Below, one piece after another: positions 1 through 13,700 of a stretch of DNA of 64,000 nucleotides. The notes beneath the pieces are model-generated. The model saw nothing but the letters and a program-made list of their open reading frames with translations, ran no database searches and was not told the DNA's origin. Position numbers and translations under genes: made by a program. This stretch comes from Linnemannia hyalina (Eukaryota > Mortierellomycota > Mortierellomycetes > Mortierellales > Mortierellaceae). How positions within the stretch are numbered: the first letter of the stretch is position 1; each line of letters opens with the position of its first letter. The DNA lies in the NCBI GenBank assembly GCA_019671135.1, contig JAHRHY010000007.1:2170001-2234000 (forward strand), read 5' to 3'.

Positions 1-3000
1 ATATCCCGGATTACTCACTCCTTCCATCCTATATATACGATACTTTAGCATAGGCAGGAGCATAGAGTCATGCGCCTCGCTCAAATGTTTTTGAACAGCG
101 CTGAGTAAACAGGTCTGAGATACAACGGTCATTTAGAAAAAAGTGACAAAGAAATGTGCCGTTACGTATTTGGCTGGCAAGACAGGGATAGAATGAGATA
201 GAGAGGGTATAGGTCGTTTGTTCAATTATGAAAAGGTTTTCAATCGTTCAGCCCTTGAGTGTTGGTTTATTTTTTTCCTTCGCAGAATGACAATGGCGGG
301 TCGCTGTGTAGATTGGCACGCATGTTCAATTACAAAAATAATATCTGCCTTGACCAAAAGATTCGTGGAAAATTGGGTGAAAAAGGTCTGCGATGAGCAC
401 CCTGTGTAGGTCGTCTCTAAAGAATCTTTCATTGGTGTAGCGCATGTTCAAATACGAAAAGAATATCTTTTAATGACAGCATGTTTGCTCGAAGGAGTTT
501 TCTGCAGGAAACCAGGCTAACATAAGAAGGATGGAAAAAAGGAAGGAAGTAGCAAACATGGCCAATGGTAGTTGACAAGGTAACCAAAGAATGGACTCTT
601 TTGTCCGCGGATGAGTGTCTACACTTTCTCTTTGTGCAAGTTTACTTTCTGTTCAGTCATTTAAAGAAAGTAAAAAGAAAGAAAAAGAATGGGCATCCAA
701 TCAGGATGCCAGCTTGTCACTCCTTCCTATTTTTGTTTCTTTTGAGAAGCCTTCCATTAAACTTGGAGTTGGAGAGTGTGCGCATTAGAAAAGACAAACA
801 AAGAAAAATCAAGGGTGCTTGGTTGTGTACGAAGGATGGAGTACCAGGTGGTGATGATGTCGATGACGGAATCCGATCAGAAATGAATGCAGAAGAGAGG
901 GCCGTGATCGCATTGAGAAAAGGGAGGGAAGGGGCAGAGACATCTGATTCGTCAACAAAAAAAATATCAACAATGAAAAGGAGTGAAGAGAGGACGATCC
1001 TGGGGTGACGATGGATCTGATGATGCTGGTGGTGATGATCGATGTCAACAATTAGGAATAAGGGATTCGCCTTTTTTAAACTCTGTCACTTTGATGGGAA
1101 TGTCAGGATTGGATACACACACATGCATATGATAGACAGACACGTTGCTGACCGCTTGTCTGGGCTTATGGCATTGCAGGCATAAGGAGCGTGAGATGTA
1201 GCTCTTGCATAAGAAAGTGAGAAAGAGGGAGGAGGTAGGAAACAGTCGTGTCTACTTGAATGGTACTCCCATCCTTTCCTATCTACTCTTCTGCAACTAT
1301 GAATACCCAGTTGAACCAGGCTGTAGCTGCTCCAATACCTGCACGTCTTGTTAGATCAGCAACATGCATTATGAATGTGAGCTACAATACCAAATCCCTA
1401 TAGTCCCCAGTTGCCTGAGGCTGTTCAAAAGATCATCATTCCCATTCAAACTCTCTTTTCTCCTCGCTTTTTCTCTCTTCTCGCAAAAGTTTGGGTTCCT
1501 TTTCGTTTTGCTGAAACAATATAGGCGAGAGGAAGGGAGGCTCGCTAAGTTCGACTTTTTGTTCGGCACCCACATCTACTAACATCTCTGAAACAGAAGG
1601 GCTAAAACGATAAAATAGAAAACCAAAGCCCGCACTCGGCGATAATTTTTTTATCCCGCCTTTTTTCTTTTCTACACTTCTTTTTTTTTATTGTCAACCA
1701 CTCCCCCTAATACACCGCCACAGAGTGGCTGTTACCCACTGTCATCCTCATTGCCATCCTGTCCCCAACAAAATGATGAAGAGAGCGTGCATGGGGATGA
1801 AAGAGATGGATGAAGATGTGAAAGAGGGTGTGATAGGAAGATGATGGTGCAAGGTGTCCTCCTTTTCTACCACAGTACTACCGAAGCATTGACCATCATC
1901 CCCTTCCTCGGCGGAGATGTAGATTAAGTATCTTTGTACCAAAAATCAAGGCCCAAAAGGGTACCTTTACCAACCTACGAATCCTCTAGGGAAGCCAAAG
2001 AAGAAGAAGGTTATGATAAACATCGCCCACTCTAACCTTTTCCCTCAACCGCCTCTGTTTTTTCATGCACTTTTCGAAAGGAGTTGCGTTCACCAAATTG
2101 TAAGGAGAGGCCAAAAATAATAGAGCGAAAGGGTGGTGGGGTCCTGTCCTCACACCCTTCCTCAATTGCAAATTCAATGGGTGACAACAATTACTTTAAC
2201 TACCCGCACGACTGATGCAACAGCTCCAAAACTTTTGCAAGTCAGGGTCAGGGGTATTGAGAGGGGAATGGGTAAGCGAACAGAGGCGGAATAGGGGTAT
2301 ATGACGACTCTATCCCTAGAAGAGTACGAAGAAGGCGTAACCTACAGAGAGAAAACAAAACATGTGTATTGGTGGACTCCTTTCTCGGTGGGGAGGTCTA
2401 GAACCCTTATTGAAAAAGGAAGAGGCTATGTTCATCTATTCGACAAGCAGGTGTACAGTACTTGGACAACTTTAGTAAAGTAGTTCATTACTCCTACACT
2501 GCCTGACTGCTTGGCAACTTGGCTCCTCCAATGAGGACGATCATGGATCTTCTGAACGGGTTTCTCGGTGTACATCAATTCCTTTACCCCCATTTCTTTT
2601 AGCGTTTGAACACAAGGAGAGCAAAGAACAAAAAGTGAGTCCTCTCGAATGAAATGCGATTTGTGGGCTACCTTCTCTACACTCTGTGATCCCGTCATCA
2701 AGGCATCCCGTTTCGAATATTTGAGTTCTAAAGGAATCAGTGAGTGTGGTGGTAGATTTCGTTCCCGAAATTTGTTCATTATTATTTTTTGCTTGCTTCA
2801 AGTAGTGGAGCACCTACTCGTGTTTTTCCTAACCGTGTTACAACTCTTTTGGCTCACAATGCCATTTGATTGAGCACGTCAATGACCTCCAGTGGACGTG
2901 TGAATACACCTTGTGAGCTTTGCAGCTGTTGTGTTATCCGCCTTGCTATCAGACAAAAAGAACAATATAGAGAAGCATGACTAGGTCTTTGATGTAACCT

Positions 3001-6000
3001 TGCTAGGATATGGTTGCGTTCGAACCCTGGATTACGACCAGCGCATAGGATGAGCCAAAGGGATACACAAGGGTTACTCTTGAGAGCGACTAGGATAAAG
3101 CGGAGAACTATCAGGAGAAGATAATATACGAAACATAATGGCCAAGCACATACTACTGGAAGCATACACTTCGGGGAAAATAATAACAAAGCGAGAAAGA
3201 AAGAAAACGATGCCGGTCTCCTTGATGATGATTGACCGCGACTAGGGAACAATAAAGAGGACCATAATCTTTCCTTGCATTTTCTCATCTGTCAAACAAC
3301 AGGCATGTACGTGTCTGGGCCAACTGAACACAAATGCAGGGATATACTGAAGTGAGCGAAAGGAATAGTAAAAGGTATGCATCTCACTTTTATTGCATGG
3401 TACTAACTTGTACCTTTGACGAACCCTTTAATGGTTGACAGCCCAAGAGGCCCAGAACGCAAAAACCGGGGTTCATTCATGGTTACCGTAAGCAGAAGAA
3501 TGCATGCCGCTGAGAGAGAGAGAGAAAAGGGCGCTAAAAACGATATGAATAGCTTTTGCTCCCGTGAAGGAGAATTCTCGGGGTCCTACTGGGCTAAATG
3601 GGTATGTAGAGGTGCAGTACGTACCTTTGACCCCATTTTTAATCTCTTAATCTAACGAGCGCCGTGGATGAATGGGCTAGTTACGAACAGGACAAGTATG
3701 TACTTCTCCTCGCCCCACACACTTTCTTTTTTTGCCGCCTTTAACTTTCTTCTCTTTACTCTTTCAAAGTAAACGTCTCCAAACAAGGAAGGCAACCATG
3801 CTCGTCAACAAAAAAAACCCCCGTCCAAAAATAACCCCAATGACCTAGATGCTATCCCTGCCTTCATATTTATCCCATTCACACTACTCCACATCCTTCA
3901 CACTGTCCATTCAGCCCTCCCTCTCCACTCCGTACTACTTCCCCAGGTCTTAAGACTTGCGACAGCACAACAAACAGCCTTCGTTTACTTAGTGTTTTGA
4001 GGCTATTATAAAGCTCCAAAAAGACGACTCGACGAAAAAACGTGCTAAACTTTATTCATCTTTCCTCGGGGTCGACAGGAGACAAAGAACAGCAGACCAG
4101 GTCCAGAAGTAAGAGCTCAATGTTATGAATGAGAGACAGAAAGAGAGAACCAGGTTGACGTGTTTGCTCTTCTTATCAGGTCCATTTCCAGAGTAGAACG
4201 AGTTTTCTTGGTGGAAGTTTCATCCAAGGTTTATTTCAAAAATGAGCAAACCTTACTTTTGCGCCAAAACGATGGGAGACATGCACGAGCAACGAAGACG
4301 AGTGAGCAAGCAAGAGAGAACAGAGAAAGAGGTTTTGTAGTTGCGTGCTTGTCTGTTTTCTGCACTTCTTGTTTTTCGTCACCCTTTTTTTTCGCATTCT
4401 GCGAAATAAAAACAATAAATAAAACAAACCAAAAGTCTCATGCACGTTGCGCGCATAGGGGGGAAAGAAGGGGACCCGTGAAGACGAAGGGTTATCCTCA
4501 TAGTTGCTGATTTGTCGTGTGTGTAGAGATATGAGAGCATCCGTTCAGTTGGGCAAACACGCAGAATTAAAAATAAACAGGCGACAACAAAAAGTCCATT
4601 GGGTTGAGGGGTTACAATGTCTGTAGTATGTATGCACCTGAATTATATGATTTTCATTCATGGATCGTCGGAGGGAAAAAGAGGGAGACTGAGAGGAAGT
4701 GAGCCCTGGATTAAAGGGGGTGTACCTTACAAGGTATGTTACAGGGGAGAAGGGAGAGATAATAAAAATAATGTCACCCTTCACCGTCATCATCAACTTC
4801 ATCATCAACATCGTTTCCAACCTTCTTTGCTCGGATGGCCCGTGGTGAGTGGACACTTTCTTTGATGCTGTCTAGGAAGTGTAAACAAAGGGATGAAGAA
4901 GGGGTTGTGTCTCGAATTTGTTATCTGTTTGTCTTGGATAGGGGTTCTTTTCTTCTTGTTGGTGGATGGAGGTACTGCAAGAAAACAAAAAGAGAGTGGG
5001 TGTCTCAGTCGAGCAGTCAGTTGAGAACCGTTACGGCCACCCAGGACTTCTCTGGCATCAATTCCCTAACTGCATCAGGTACTCTTGTTCAATAAGAAAA
5101 AATAGACCCGGTCCAGACCCTTTGTTCTTGAATACCTGAGAGACATGTAATTGACAGCGAGGAGGAGACCGTTAATTGAATGTGCAACAAGAGACTGGGT
5201 GTGTTTCGAATAAGAGGAAGCCAGCACTTCTTTTTTCCGAAAGAGCGTCCTTGTAATTCCAGCGCAAAGGAGAAGACACCTTGTATCCCTCAACATTTTG
5301 AGTTATCTGTTTCCATCTCTGACTCGAACTCGACGAACGAACAATCGAACAGAACTACTAGGTTCCTCCCTAATTGGCCAAGAGTATTCCTATACTCACA
5401 CTTACTCATTACCTCAAGTCACTCGACCACCAGGACGACCATTGATCCGTAAACTAACAAACGTTGAACCAACAACAAAAAGAGGGGTCGGTGATGGTAT
5501 CTAACCATCATGATTGTTTTTTCTAGCTTTTTTTTTTGTGCAACATGGAGTTAGAGTTGCGATCTCACATTGCCTTACAATTCGGTGCCAAACATGTCGG
5601 TTTCGAGTTCTTCAGACTTATCGGTAAGTCGAGACACAAGAGAAACTCAAGGTCACTCTAATGGTTACTAGCTTACCACCAGCACTAAGCATACATCATC
5701 AGCGTCTTGATTAGCGTTACCAACCCATGGGTGCCTGACCTGACTGGTCTTTCAGAGACTCAGATCGATAAAAGGAGAACAAAAGAAAATAAAGAAGAGC
5801 TCGCATTACGGAAGAGCCACCAGAATGAAGAGCTACTTACCTTCTTTACATTCCCCCTCTGTAGTTTCTCCGTCCTCCATTGCTCACTCTAATTCGTCCA
5901 AGAATAATCATACTTCTGGTAGAGAGGTAGGAGAGGGATGCATCTGTGCACCAAATGTTCCGTCCTTTTTTTTTTTCTTCCTTCACTGTAAAGTTGTCGC

Positions 6001-9000
6001 CTGGCCGGAGCATAAAAAGAAATCAGTTCCATGGCGCACCACCACGCTTTCTTTGCTTAAACTCCTTCGCTGTTGTCCTTCTTCTTCACCCGAGCTGAAG
6101 GACAACCTTTTGATATCTTTGTTCACACGCACACACAACATCAGACCCTCAGCCCAACTCACCGACTTACGCCAGTTTAGCGACGACTTCATCTTTTTTC
6201 CATCTCACTACCTATTTGCCTCCGGCACCGGAGGCGCCACTCTGTGGACGTTGCCGATGTTTCATCCTTTAGTCATCATCGCTTAACAAAGTTCAACAAC
6301 GGGCTGTAGAACAACCCAAAAACAAGCTTCTAGACCTCCTCGTACACTCGTACGTACCCTCGCCTGTAATTATCTCTCCTTCGAACCACGAAATGGTTGG
6401 TTTGGTTTCTTTGATCCTCTTCGTGCATCCCTACTCTCCTTCTGATCCGCTTTTGGGTGTACCTTTAAGGTCTCTTCTATCTTTTGTTCCAAAGGGATGT
6501 ATCTTGGATCCACTTTTGCAACAAATGAAATAAAAAAACAATTGACCCACTTTCAATATTATTTTTTTCATTCATTTTTTTTTGACGAACGAACTGGAGG
6601 GAGGAGTTCAGGAAAAACTTTGAGTAATGGTAAATGAAAATGGCCAGATAAAATAAATGAAGAGGTAAGACCTTCAACCCACGAACTATGCTATGAAAGA
6701 GAGAGAGAGAGGGAGAGGAAGAAACGACGTAGAGAAATATAGCGACGAGACAATGGATGTTTGAAACCCTAACCTTCTCTCTTCCTCTTCCTCTCGTTCT
6801 CATTTCTTTCTCTCTCTTTGTTCGGACTAAACGGTGGATCTGCTATTCCTTGTTCTTTGCCCAAAATGGAGTGAAGAGGGTAGGGGATGAATGGATGGGG
6901 AGAGCACTGAAGAGCGCGTTTTGATGAATGCCTACGGGCTAGAAAAAAAATGCCGCCAACTCCTGGGTCACAGAAAAAATTGAGAGCTCACACGTTGCAA
7001 ACCTCGGTTTATTTATTTGGGTATGGTGACCACTCAATTGGGTAGTGAACAACAAAAGGCCCACTCTGTTTGTGTGTGCATTTACGAAAAGCGGTGTACT
7101 TCTTCTGATCTATGACGCAGTTTAGAAAACAAAAAGGCAGCAAAACAAACACAACAAACAAGCAGCGGAAAATGGACGGATATATTCTTGTTCTTCAGCG
7201 ACATGTTCCCTCCATTTCTCTAAAGGCAAACGCAAATCCTAACGGTCATCCGTTGTGCTCAACAGGGCCGTTAGGTTTGCTTGAAAAGGGCAAATAACTT
7301 GTTCCCTTTGTCGTTGTCAATTATGCTTGTTTGCGCCTTTGTGTTTTTTTTGGGCGGAGAGTTGATTGGAAGTCGAGGGTGCGAAGGAACGAGGTACGAA
7401 AGAGAAGGAGGAGAAGATATTTCGATAAAGAAAAGGAGACCTAAAACGCGAAAAAGAAGGGGGTTGGGTGGGAAGGAAGGATGGACTGAGAGAACGAACG
7501 GGTAGAATGTGAAGGCTCCATCGTCATTTGTGGAATTCAGGTATGCTGTCGCTATTGTTCTTGTTGCCTGTTGTTTGCGTTTTTGATGGCGGTACTTGTT
7601 AAGTTGGATTAGACTCGTTGGAATGGGTTGCATGGTTTGGGTGGTTGGATATGCATCAGTTGATGCAAGAAAGCACAAACACCTGTCTATCTGTTTTGTC
7701 CTTGATGATTTTATTGCCTCAAAGGCACCGTCCGTAATGCAAATGCTCAAAACCAAGATGGATGGATAGGATTGGCGGACTAATGCATGGCGCATGGGCG
7801 TAGAGTAGCATAACGAGAGGAGGGGATGGGAGGGGAGGGAAGGGGAGGGAAGGGGCCAACAACAAAACCCAACAAACAAGCAAGCAAAGGGCAACGAACC
7901 AGCCAACAGCACACAAAAAAACGGCGGACATGCAAGCACAAACGACACAGACAGCAAAGGAAGGAGATCTAAGAGAAGAGAAGAAGCACGCCACAAGGTG
8001 ATTGCATCCAACCCTCTCTATTCATGCACTTGTCATGGAAGCACCATCCGATGGGTAACCCCGGTCAATTAGAGAAACAACATTCCTCCTTGGAGAGATG
8101 GAGCTCAGTCGGGAGCACTGTACCCAATTGCACATACCTCAACCCTTTGCTTTTTTTTTTTTTTCTTTGCCTTAGTTTGCCTTTTCGCTGCTCACTCTGT
8201 GCCTTTTTGTTTGTTTGTTTGATACTCATTCCTCCCTGCTTTGTTTTGCTCATGCAAAAAAATAATCGCCTACGATGCAGCGGCAACCCCCTTCTTTCCC
8301 TCCCTTTTTTTTCTACCTTTTCCTCCCTTCTGTGCATTTTCCCTCCAACTTTTTTTTCCTGCTAATGTCCGAATGGACAGACGAACGACCAAACAAACAA
8401 ACAACAGACCACAATAATCTGCACCATCGGGCGATTTTTCATACATTTACACGATCCATGCCCCTTTGCTTGCTTGATACTTGATCCAATTACTCACCAC
8501 GTTGGTCCCTAAAAACTTTATCACCCTGGCGATTCCTGCAAAAAAAAACCTTCATCGCGTTTGATAACCAAACCCCCTGCTTGGTCCCGCCATTTTTCTT
8601 TGCTTGATTCTCTTTCTTCTCTCTCTTCTAGCCTTCGGCTCTTAAAGTCACGCATGCCTTGTCTCTGAACCAGTGCACACGCCTCGTCCGAACTTACAGA
8701 GGAAAAAGGAGCCACTTTAGCTGTGTTGTGTTTACATATCCTCACTGCCTTTCTGTCATCCACCTTTCCAACCTGCCCTGCCACTTTCCGCCTTCTACCT
8801 TCTATCTTTCTTTTGCTGCAAGGTGGTCACTCAACCGTATAGTTAATGAGTCTCAAACATCCAAAACCCACGTAGCAACAAAAAACAACAATGAGAGACA
8901 CTTTTTGAAAGTAGAAAGAAACAGGGCCTGCATATGTTTGATCGCTGCTGCCTTGCAACAACTTCAATTGGAACTGTACCCCCATCCGTACCAGCTCCCT

Positions 9001-9109
9001 GTTCTTGAGTCTCGCCCTTAGTTGTATCTTGTTCATCAATCTGGGGTTCTTGCATATCTGGAAGTGGTCGCACGCTGAGGTCTTGAAAGGATAACGGTTG
9101 CTCTTGTTG

Positions 9110-9173
9110 ATACTTCGACACGACCCCTCTTTCTATGCCTTGTTTCTTCTTCGATGCCTTCTCTCCTCTCTCT

Positions 9174-9236
<63 letters not shown>

Positions 9237-9990
9237 CTCACCTCAAACAGACTATAGGTTATGAAGGGGAAGCAATATGTGTAAAAGATAACATAGACGT
9301 TGGAAGAAGAGGAGTGGGGCGTACTAGTAGGAAGGTGTCGGAGGATTGATTGCCCATTTCCACTCGACATAACCCCCTGCCTGTCCTGCCTTGTTTCTTC
9401 CCATCGCCTCCTATCTCTTTCTCTCAATAGCTTCAAACAGGTTATCAGGGCGAAGCAAATATCAGTAGTTGATGATACGACGAAGAGGAGAGTGACGGTT
9501 GATGCATACGATGGAGGATTAATTTTGTCCATTTCTACTCGATACGATCCTCCTGCTGTGCCATTTCTTTTATTGCTTTATTTCCATCTCTCTCTCTTTC
9601 TCTCTCTATCTACCCTCTAACAAGAAGTCCGAGGTTATGAAGGAGAAGAGATATTGGCAATAAACATGATACGACCTAATATCGCTGTGGGCGAAGTAGG
9701 AGTATGTTGTGGCCTATTATGATGAAGTAGGATGATGTTGAATATTCCGAATTTGACCCCCCTGGCATGCCTTGTTTTTTCATCGCTTCACTTCCATCTC
9801 TTTCTTTTCTCAAAGTTTCAAACGACATCTGTGGTTTATGAAGGGGAGAGAGGTAATCTCCGTAATCGATTACATGGTCATGGGAGGATGAAGGAGCTAG
9901 AGGAGTATGGTGTGAAGTGTGCCACATATATGACGGAGGACTGATAGCCCATTCTGCTCGACGCGAGTCCCTACCCTGCCCTCCAAAAAA
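9110..9990. repeat. Diverged tandem repeat, four to five units of about 175-250 bp
   Basis: The same order of blocks recurs: a CTCGACnnnACCCC-like segment, then TGCCTTGTTTCTTC-like, a CT-rich tract, CTTCAAAC, GGTTATGAAGG-GAAG, and a GGAGGATTGAT-like block. Unit anchors fall near 9113, 9360, 9534, 9748 and 9953. The first unit is longer because its CT tract has expanded. Divergence between units is substantial, so the array is old. No open frame runs through it. Confidence 0.75.
9161..9233. repeat. (CT)n microsatellite
   Basis: A nearly pure CT tract of about 70 bp inside the first unit of the long tandem array. The other units carry shorter CT-rich stretches at the same place, so it is a lineage-specific expansion. 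Confidence 0.95.
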
Positions 9991-10732
9991 GTCCGGGGTA
10001 GGGAAACAGAAATAAAATTTGTAATTGTGTACAGCACTGCATATCGGACAATGGACAGGGACTTGGTAGGGGCGAGGGAAGGGAAGGAAGGTCAGCAAGG
10101 TAGGTGGGGTGAGGGAGTTTGTTCCTAATTGGGGCGTTTAGATTGCTTAAAGGGTTTACTTCCTCAAATAAATCAGCATCTCCCTTCTTCCCTCCCTGCT
10201 TCATGCATTGCTACAGGTTTTCTTTGTTGTTTGTTGTTGGTGTTGGTGGTCCCTTCTCTCTTTTTTTCCCCCTTGCACGTCACTCTGATGTAGCACTTGT
10301 GAAGAAGAAAAGCAAGACGGAAAGAATAGAAAGCAAAAACAGGGTAGGGTGTACACGTTTTTTGCCTCTTGTGTGATTGCACGAGCACAAATAAAAATGC
10401 ATAACGGGTTTCGGCAAGAACTAAAAAGATGAAGGGTCACCAAGCACAACAACAAACGTAGAGAACCACAAAGTAAACATTGCTTCAAGAGAAGGAGAAC
10501 GATAACAACGAGAAAAATAAAGAGAAAAAGGAAAAAGAAAGTGAAGAAACGATGATGATGGAGTGGGTCTGACTTGCCTGAGAGGATGTGCGTGTGACAA
10601 TTTCTTTCGAGTGTATGTACACTTTGCGAGCAATGACAATCCAAAACAACAAAATCCTTCTTGTAAATAGAGAGACGAGACGAGGGAGGAGCATGTATGC
10701 TTGTCCACAGTACCCCGGATGCCTGCATGATC

Positions 10733-10759
10733 AAAAAAAAAAAAAAAAAAAAAAAAAAA
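10733..10759. repeat. Poly(A) run of 27
   Basis: Uninterrupted A homopolymer in noncoding sequence. No gene or retroelement remnant can be recognised upstream that would mark it as an insertion tail. Confidence 0.9.
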
Positions 10760-13700
10760 GAGAGCCATGCAACAACAACAACAAGCAAGCAAAGCAAACA
10801 AACAAAGTGAAAAAAAAAAATAACCGACAAAACCAACAGACAGTAGGCGCCCTTTTGCCTTCTCATTCTTTCTTTCTCTATTTGCAATTGTGAAAAGTAA
10901 ACATATAATTGCACATGCCATCCCCTATTTTCGCCTTACGACGGAATGGCCGGGATTGGATCGGAGCAACATGCATGGGGCTCTCCTCTCTCTCCGATTT
11001 ATTTTTTGACGCCCATTTCCGACCTTCTTTTTATTTCTTGCTTTACGCCCACCTTGACATCAGTCCTTATCCGATGCCCGGTCGGAATGCCTTCATAAGA
11101 AAGAAGGTGGGTTCGACTGCTGACTGCGAAGAGTGTGGGGAAGCTGGGCATTGTGACCTTTCTTTGTTCGGAGGAAGCAAGTTCCGGGAAAAGTGGGATG
11201 ATTCCGCTCCTCGTTTTCGTCTACGTTCCTACCTGTTCCTTTTTTCATTCCTAGGTAGTGGAGTCGCGGTCGAGTCCGAGCAATGCGGGGTCAACAGCAG
11301 GGACCAGGCAGCAAGGAAAGAAAAAGAGGTGGGGTAGGGAGTGACGCGACTTTCTTTCGATCTCCATTCTGTCGTGTGCCGTGTCTGACCCATTTCTTCC
11401 CGTAGGACCCTTTCCTACTCTCCCTTCGTCTCATTTTTATTGTCTTTCACCTGTCGAGTATTGGGGTTGATGGGGCACATACCACATTGAAAAGTCATTT
11501 TTGGCTGCATACCGTCAATGAGGTTTCTCATCTCCCACGCTTCCTTTTCTATTATCATCTTTGTGCATGCCGTGCGAATAAAGAAAAAGGTTTCTCATCT
11601 CCCACTACCACGACCACCTTGATTCTCCTTTCTATGAACACACACGCACTCGTGCGTTCGTGCACGTAAAGAACATCTCTCCTCCCTCTCCTCTCCGTCT
11701 CTCTCGTCCATTCGAACCTAGCCATGCATATTTGATTGTTCCTGAGGGGATTGATTGTTCCTGAAGGGCGCTGATGATTGATGTCTCGCTTTCTCATTTC
11801 CACTATGTCTTGAATATGATCCCGAATTGCTGGTAACAACCTCTACTGCATCTCATGTATTTTTTGTTTGTTAGTGCAATGGTTATGTCTTCCTTCCTTC
11901 CCCACCTCCACCCCACCACTTTCATTCCCCACGCACATGAACATGTCTGAGGCAAGGGCACACAAATGGATGGACGGATGTCTGAGGCAAAACGCTGGAA
12001 CGAGACAGCATCCCGAACACGCACCACCAAATTCCTTCCTCATGGAAAACAAAATGAACATGTCTCGTCTCTGGTGACCCCCCCCCTTCCTCCTTCTCCT
12101 CCTCCCCAACCTGTTTCTTGTTTGACGCCTTCAGGTACGGGAAACCGCCACCGAGACTTTTTGCACAATTCTCACTTTTTTTTCTTCCAAGAGCATCCGT
12201 TTTTATCCGTCGTAAAAAACGACGCTATGTGTTATGTTTACCCCACAATCTACTATTCTTGGTCAAAATGCAGGGCCGTGTTTTTTTTTGGGAAGTGTGG
12301 TAGTACTTGTCGCAAGTCGAGGAGGACAGAGAGAAACTAAGTGAGTGTGAGGCGAAAGTGTGTAAGGGGTGTTCAGAATGCATTCCTGAGTGTCTCTGGT
12401 AGGACCCTGCCTCGCGTTTCCTCTTTGTCCGTCTTGGACACAAAGAACAAGTGTGTGTATGTCTATGAAGTTTTACGCGGAAATGAACGTGGCACAATGT
12501 TTGTAGGAAGGATGCGAGATTCGAACACGCGAACATGGTGGGGAGACACCACCATTTTTCATTCTGGTTATTACTTCTAAACACTCCCCTTTAGTTTAGC
12601 TTATGAAAATGACAAAATAGCGAGAAATCTATGGACTTCAACGAAGGGACCCCCCTTTTTCCTTCTACCCCGGGCCCTGACTCGGGATCCTTCTTTTTCA
12701 ACAATACACCCTTTTTGTCCGTTTATTTTTGTATGTTTTGTTTATTTGTTTGTTCGTTGGCGTATTTTCCTGTTTGCTGCAAGAATAAGAATCGGGTTGG
12801 GGTAACGAGGAGCAGCAAGGGGTCAAGGCGGCCATGCGTCCGTCATTTCTTTTCTTCTATTTCCTTCCCGTTGCTTCTAGTATTTGGGCTATGGCAGAAT
12901 TGACAGTGCGTGCATAACCCATGGACCTTGGATTTTGGACAAGGGGCAGGTATAGGAAAGAGGATGGAGAGGTAGGATGGCGGATAGGGATTGGATGGGT
13001 GAGGGAGAAGGAACCAATGAGAATTTTCCCTCACTTGTACACTGTGAAAGAGGCGCTCTGTTCAAGTATGGAGAAACGGCGGAGAAAAAAATAATAGGAC
13101 ACACCAGAGAGAAAAAAAAACTATATCGTGTTGGAAGCTCTAACAAACCCGATCCAGATCGATCTCTTTTTCGTCCTCTCGATTTCTAAAGTTGTCAAAA
13201 AAGAAGGGGCTCAAGAAAGGATAGGATAGCAATTGAACAGTAAGAGATAGAAAGAACAGTGTAGAACAGGAGAGAGAACGGTAACAAAACTGGAATGAGA
13301 AAGACAGATCGAGACCTTATTTCTTCATCCTTAGTCTCGTTGTTCCTTTGAAAATCACTCAGATTCCTTTCACCATCTCCATGAAAGCCATGGTTGTTTG
13401 GAATCCAACCCGAACGGTAACGACTGAGCTCAACAGAGAGAACCTGGTGAACGATTCGTTTGCTCGCCGATCTCTCCTGTATGGTTGTATTTTTGGAGAA
13501 TGAAAAAGCGAAGGAGGCGCAAATGCGAAAACACCAAGAGAATGCACCTGTAGAAAAGAGTAGGGGGGCTTTCTCGATAGCTTCTCAGCGCACACACGGT
13601 TACGGATGCCTTGCTATCCACCTACACTCTCGCTTGCTCCAAAGGAAGGACAAAACGAGAGGTGCAGAAAGGAGACGAAGGAGAGAAGAAGAGGAAAGAG

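Noticed and set aside
3010..3035. GTTCGAACCC resembling a tRNA T loop
   Set aside because: Flanking bases do not form a T stem on either strand, and no other tRNA arms are present.
7271..8011. 246-codon minus-strand open frame (and its overlapping neighbours)
   Set aside because: Hydrophobic, Ser/Pro/Leu-rich translation of purine-rich plus-strand sequence. No domain, no splice support.
8843..9532. 229-codon minus-strand open frame with an Arg-Glu dipeptide run
   Set aside because: Produced by the CT microsatellite and the tandem array; the repeat units carry no common open frame.
10201..10921. Overlapping minus-strand frames of 166-237 codons with Phe runs
   Set aside because: Driven by A homopolymers and AAC/AAG-rich sequence; nothing protein-like remains once these are removed.
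12505..12560. tRNA-like piece on the minus strand: GTTCGAATC box and a GGTGG-TGTCTCC-CCACC stem-loop
   Set aside because: No A box, no D arm and no matching 5' acceptor strand. The T stem has a mismatch. Probably chance or a tRNA fragment.
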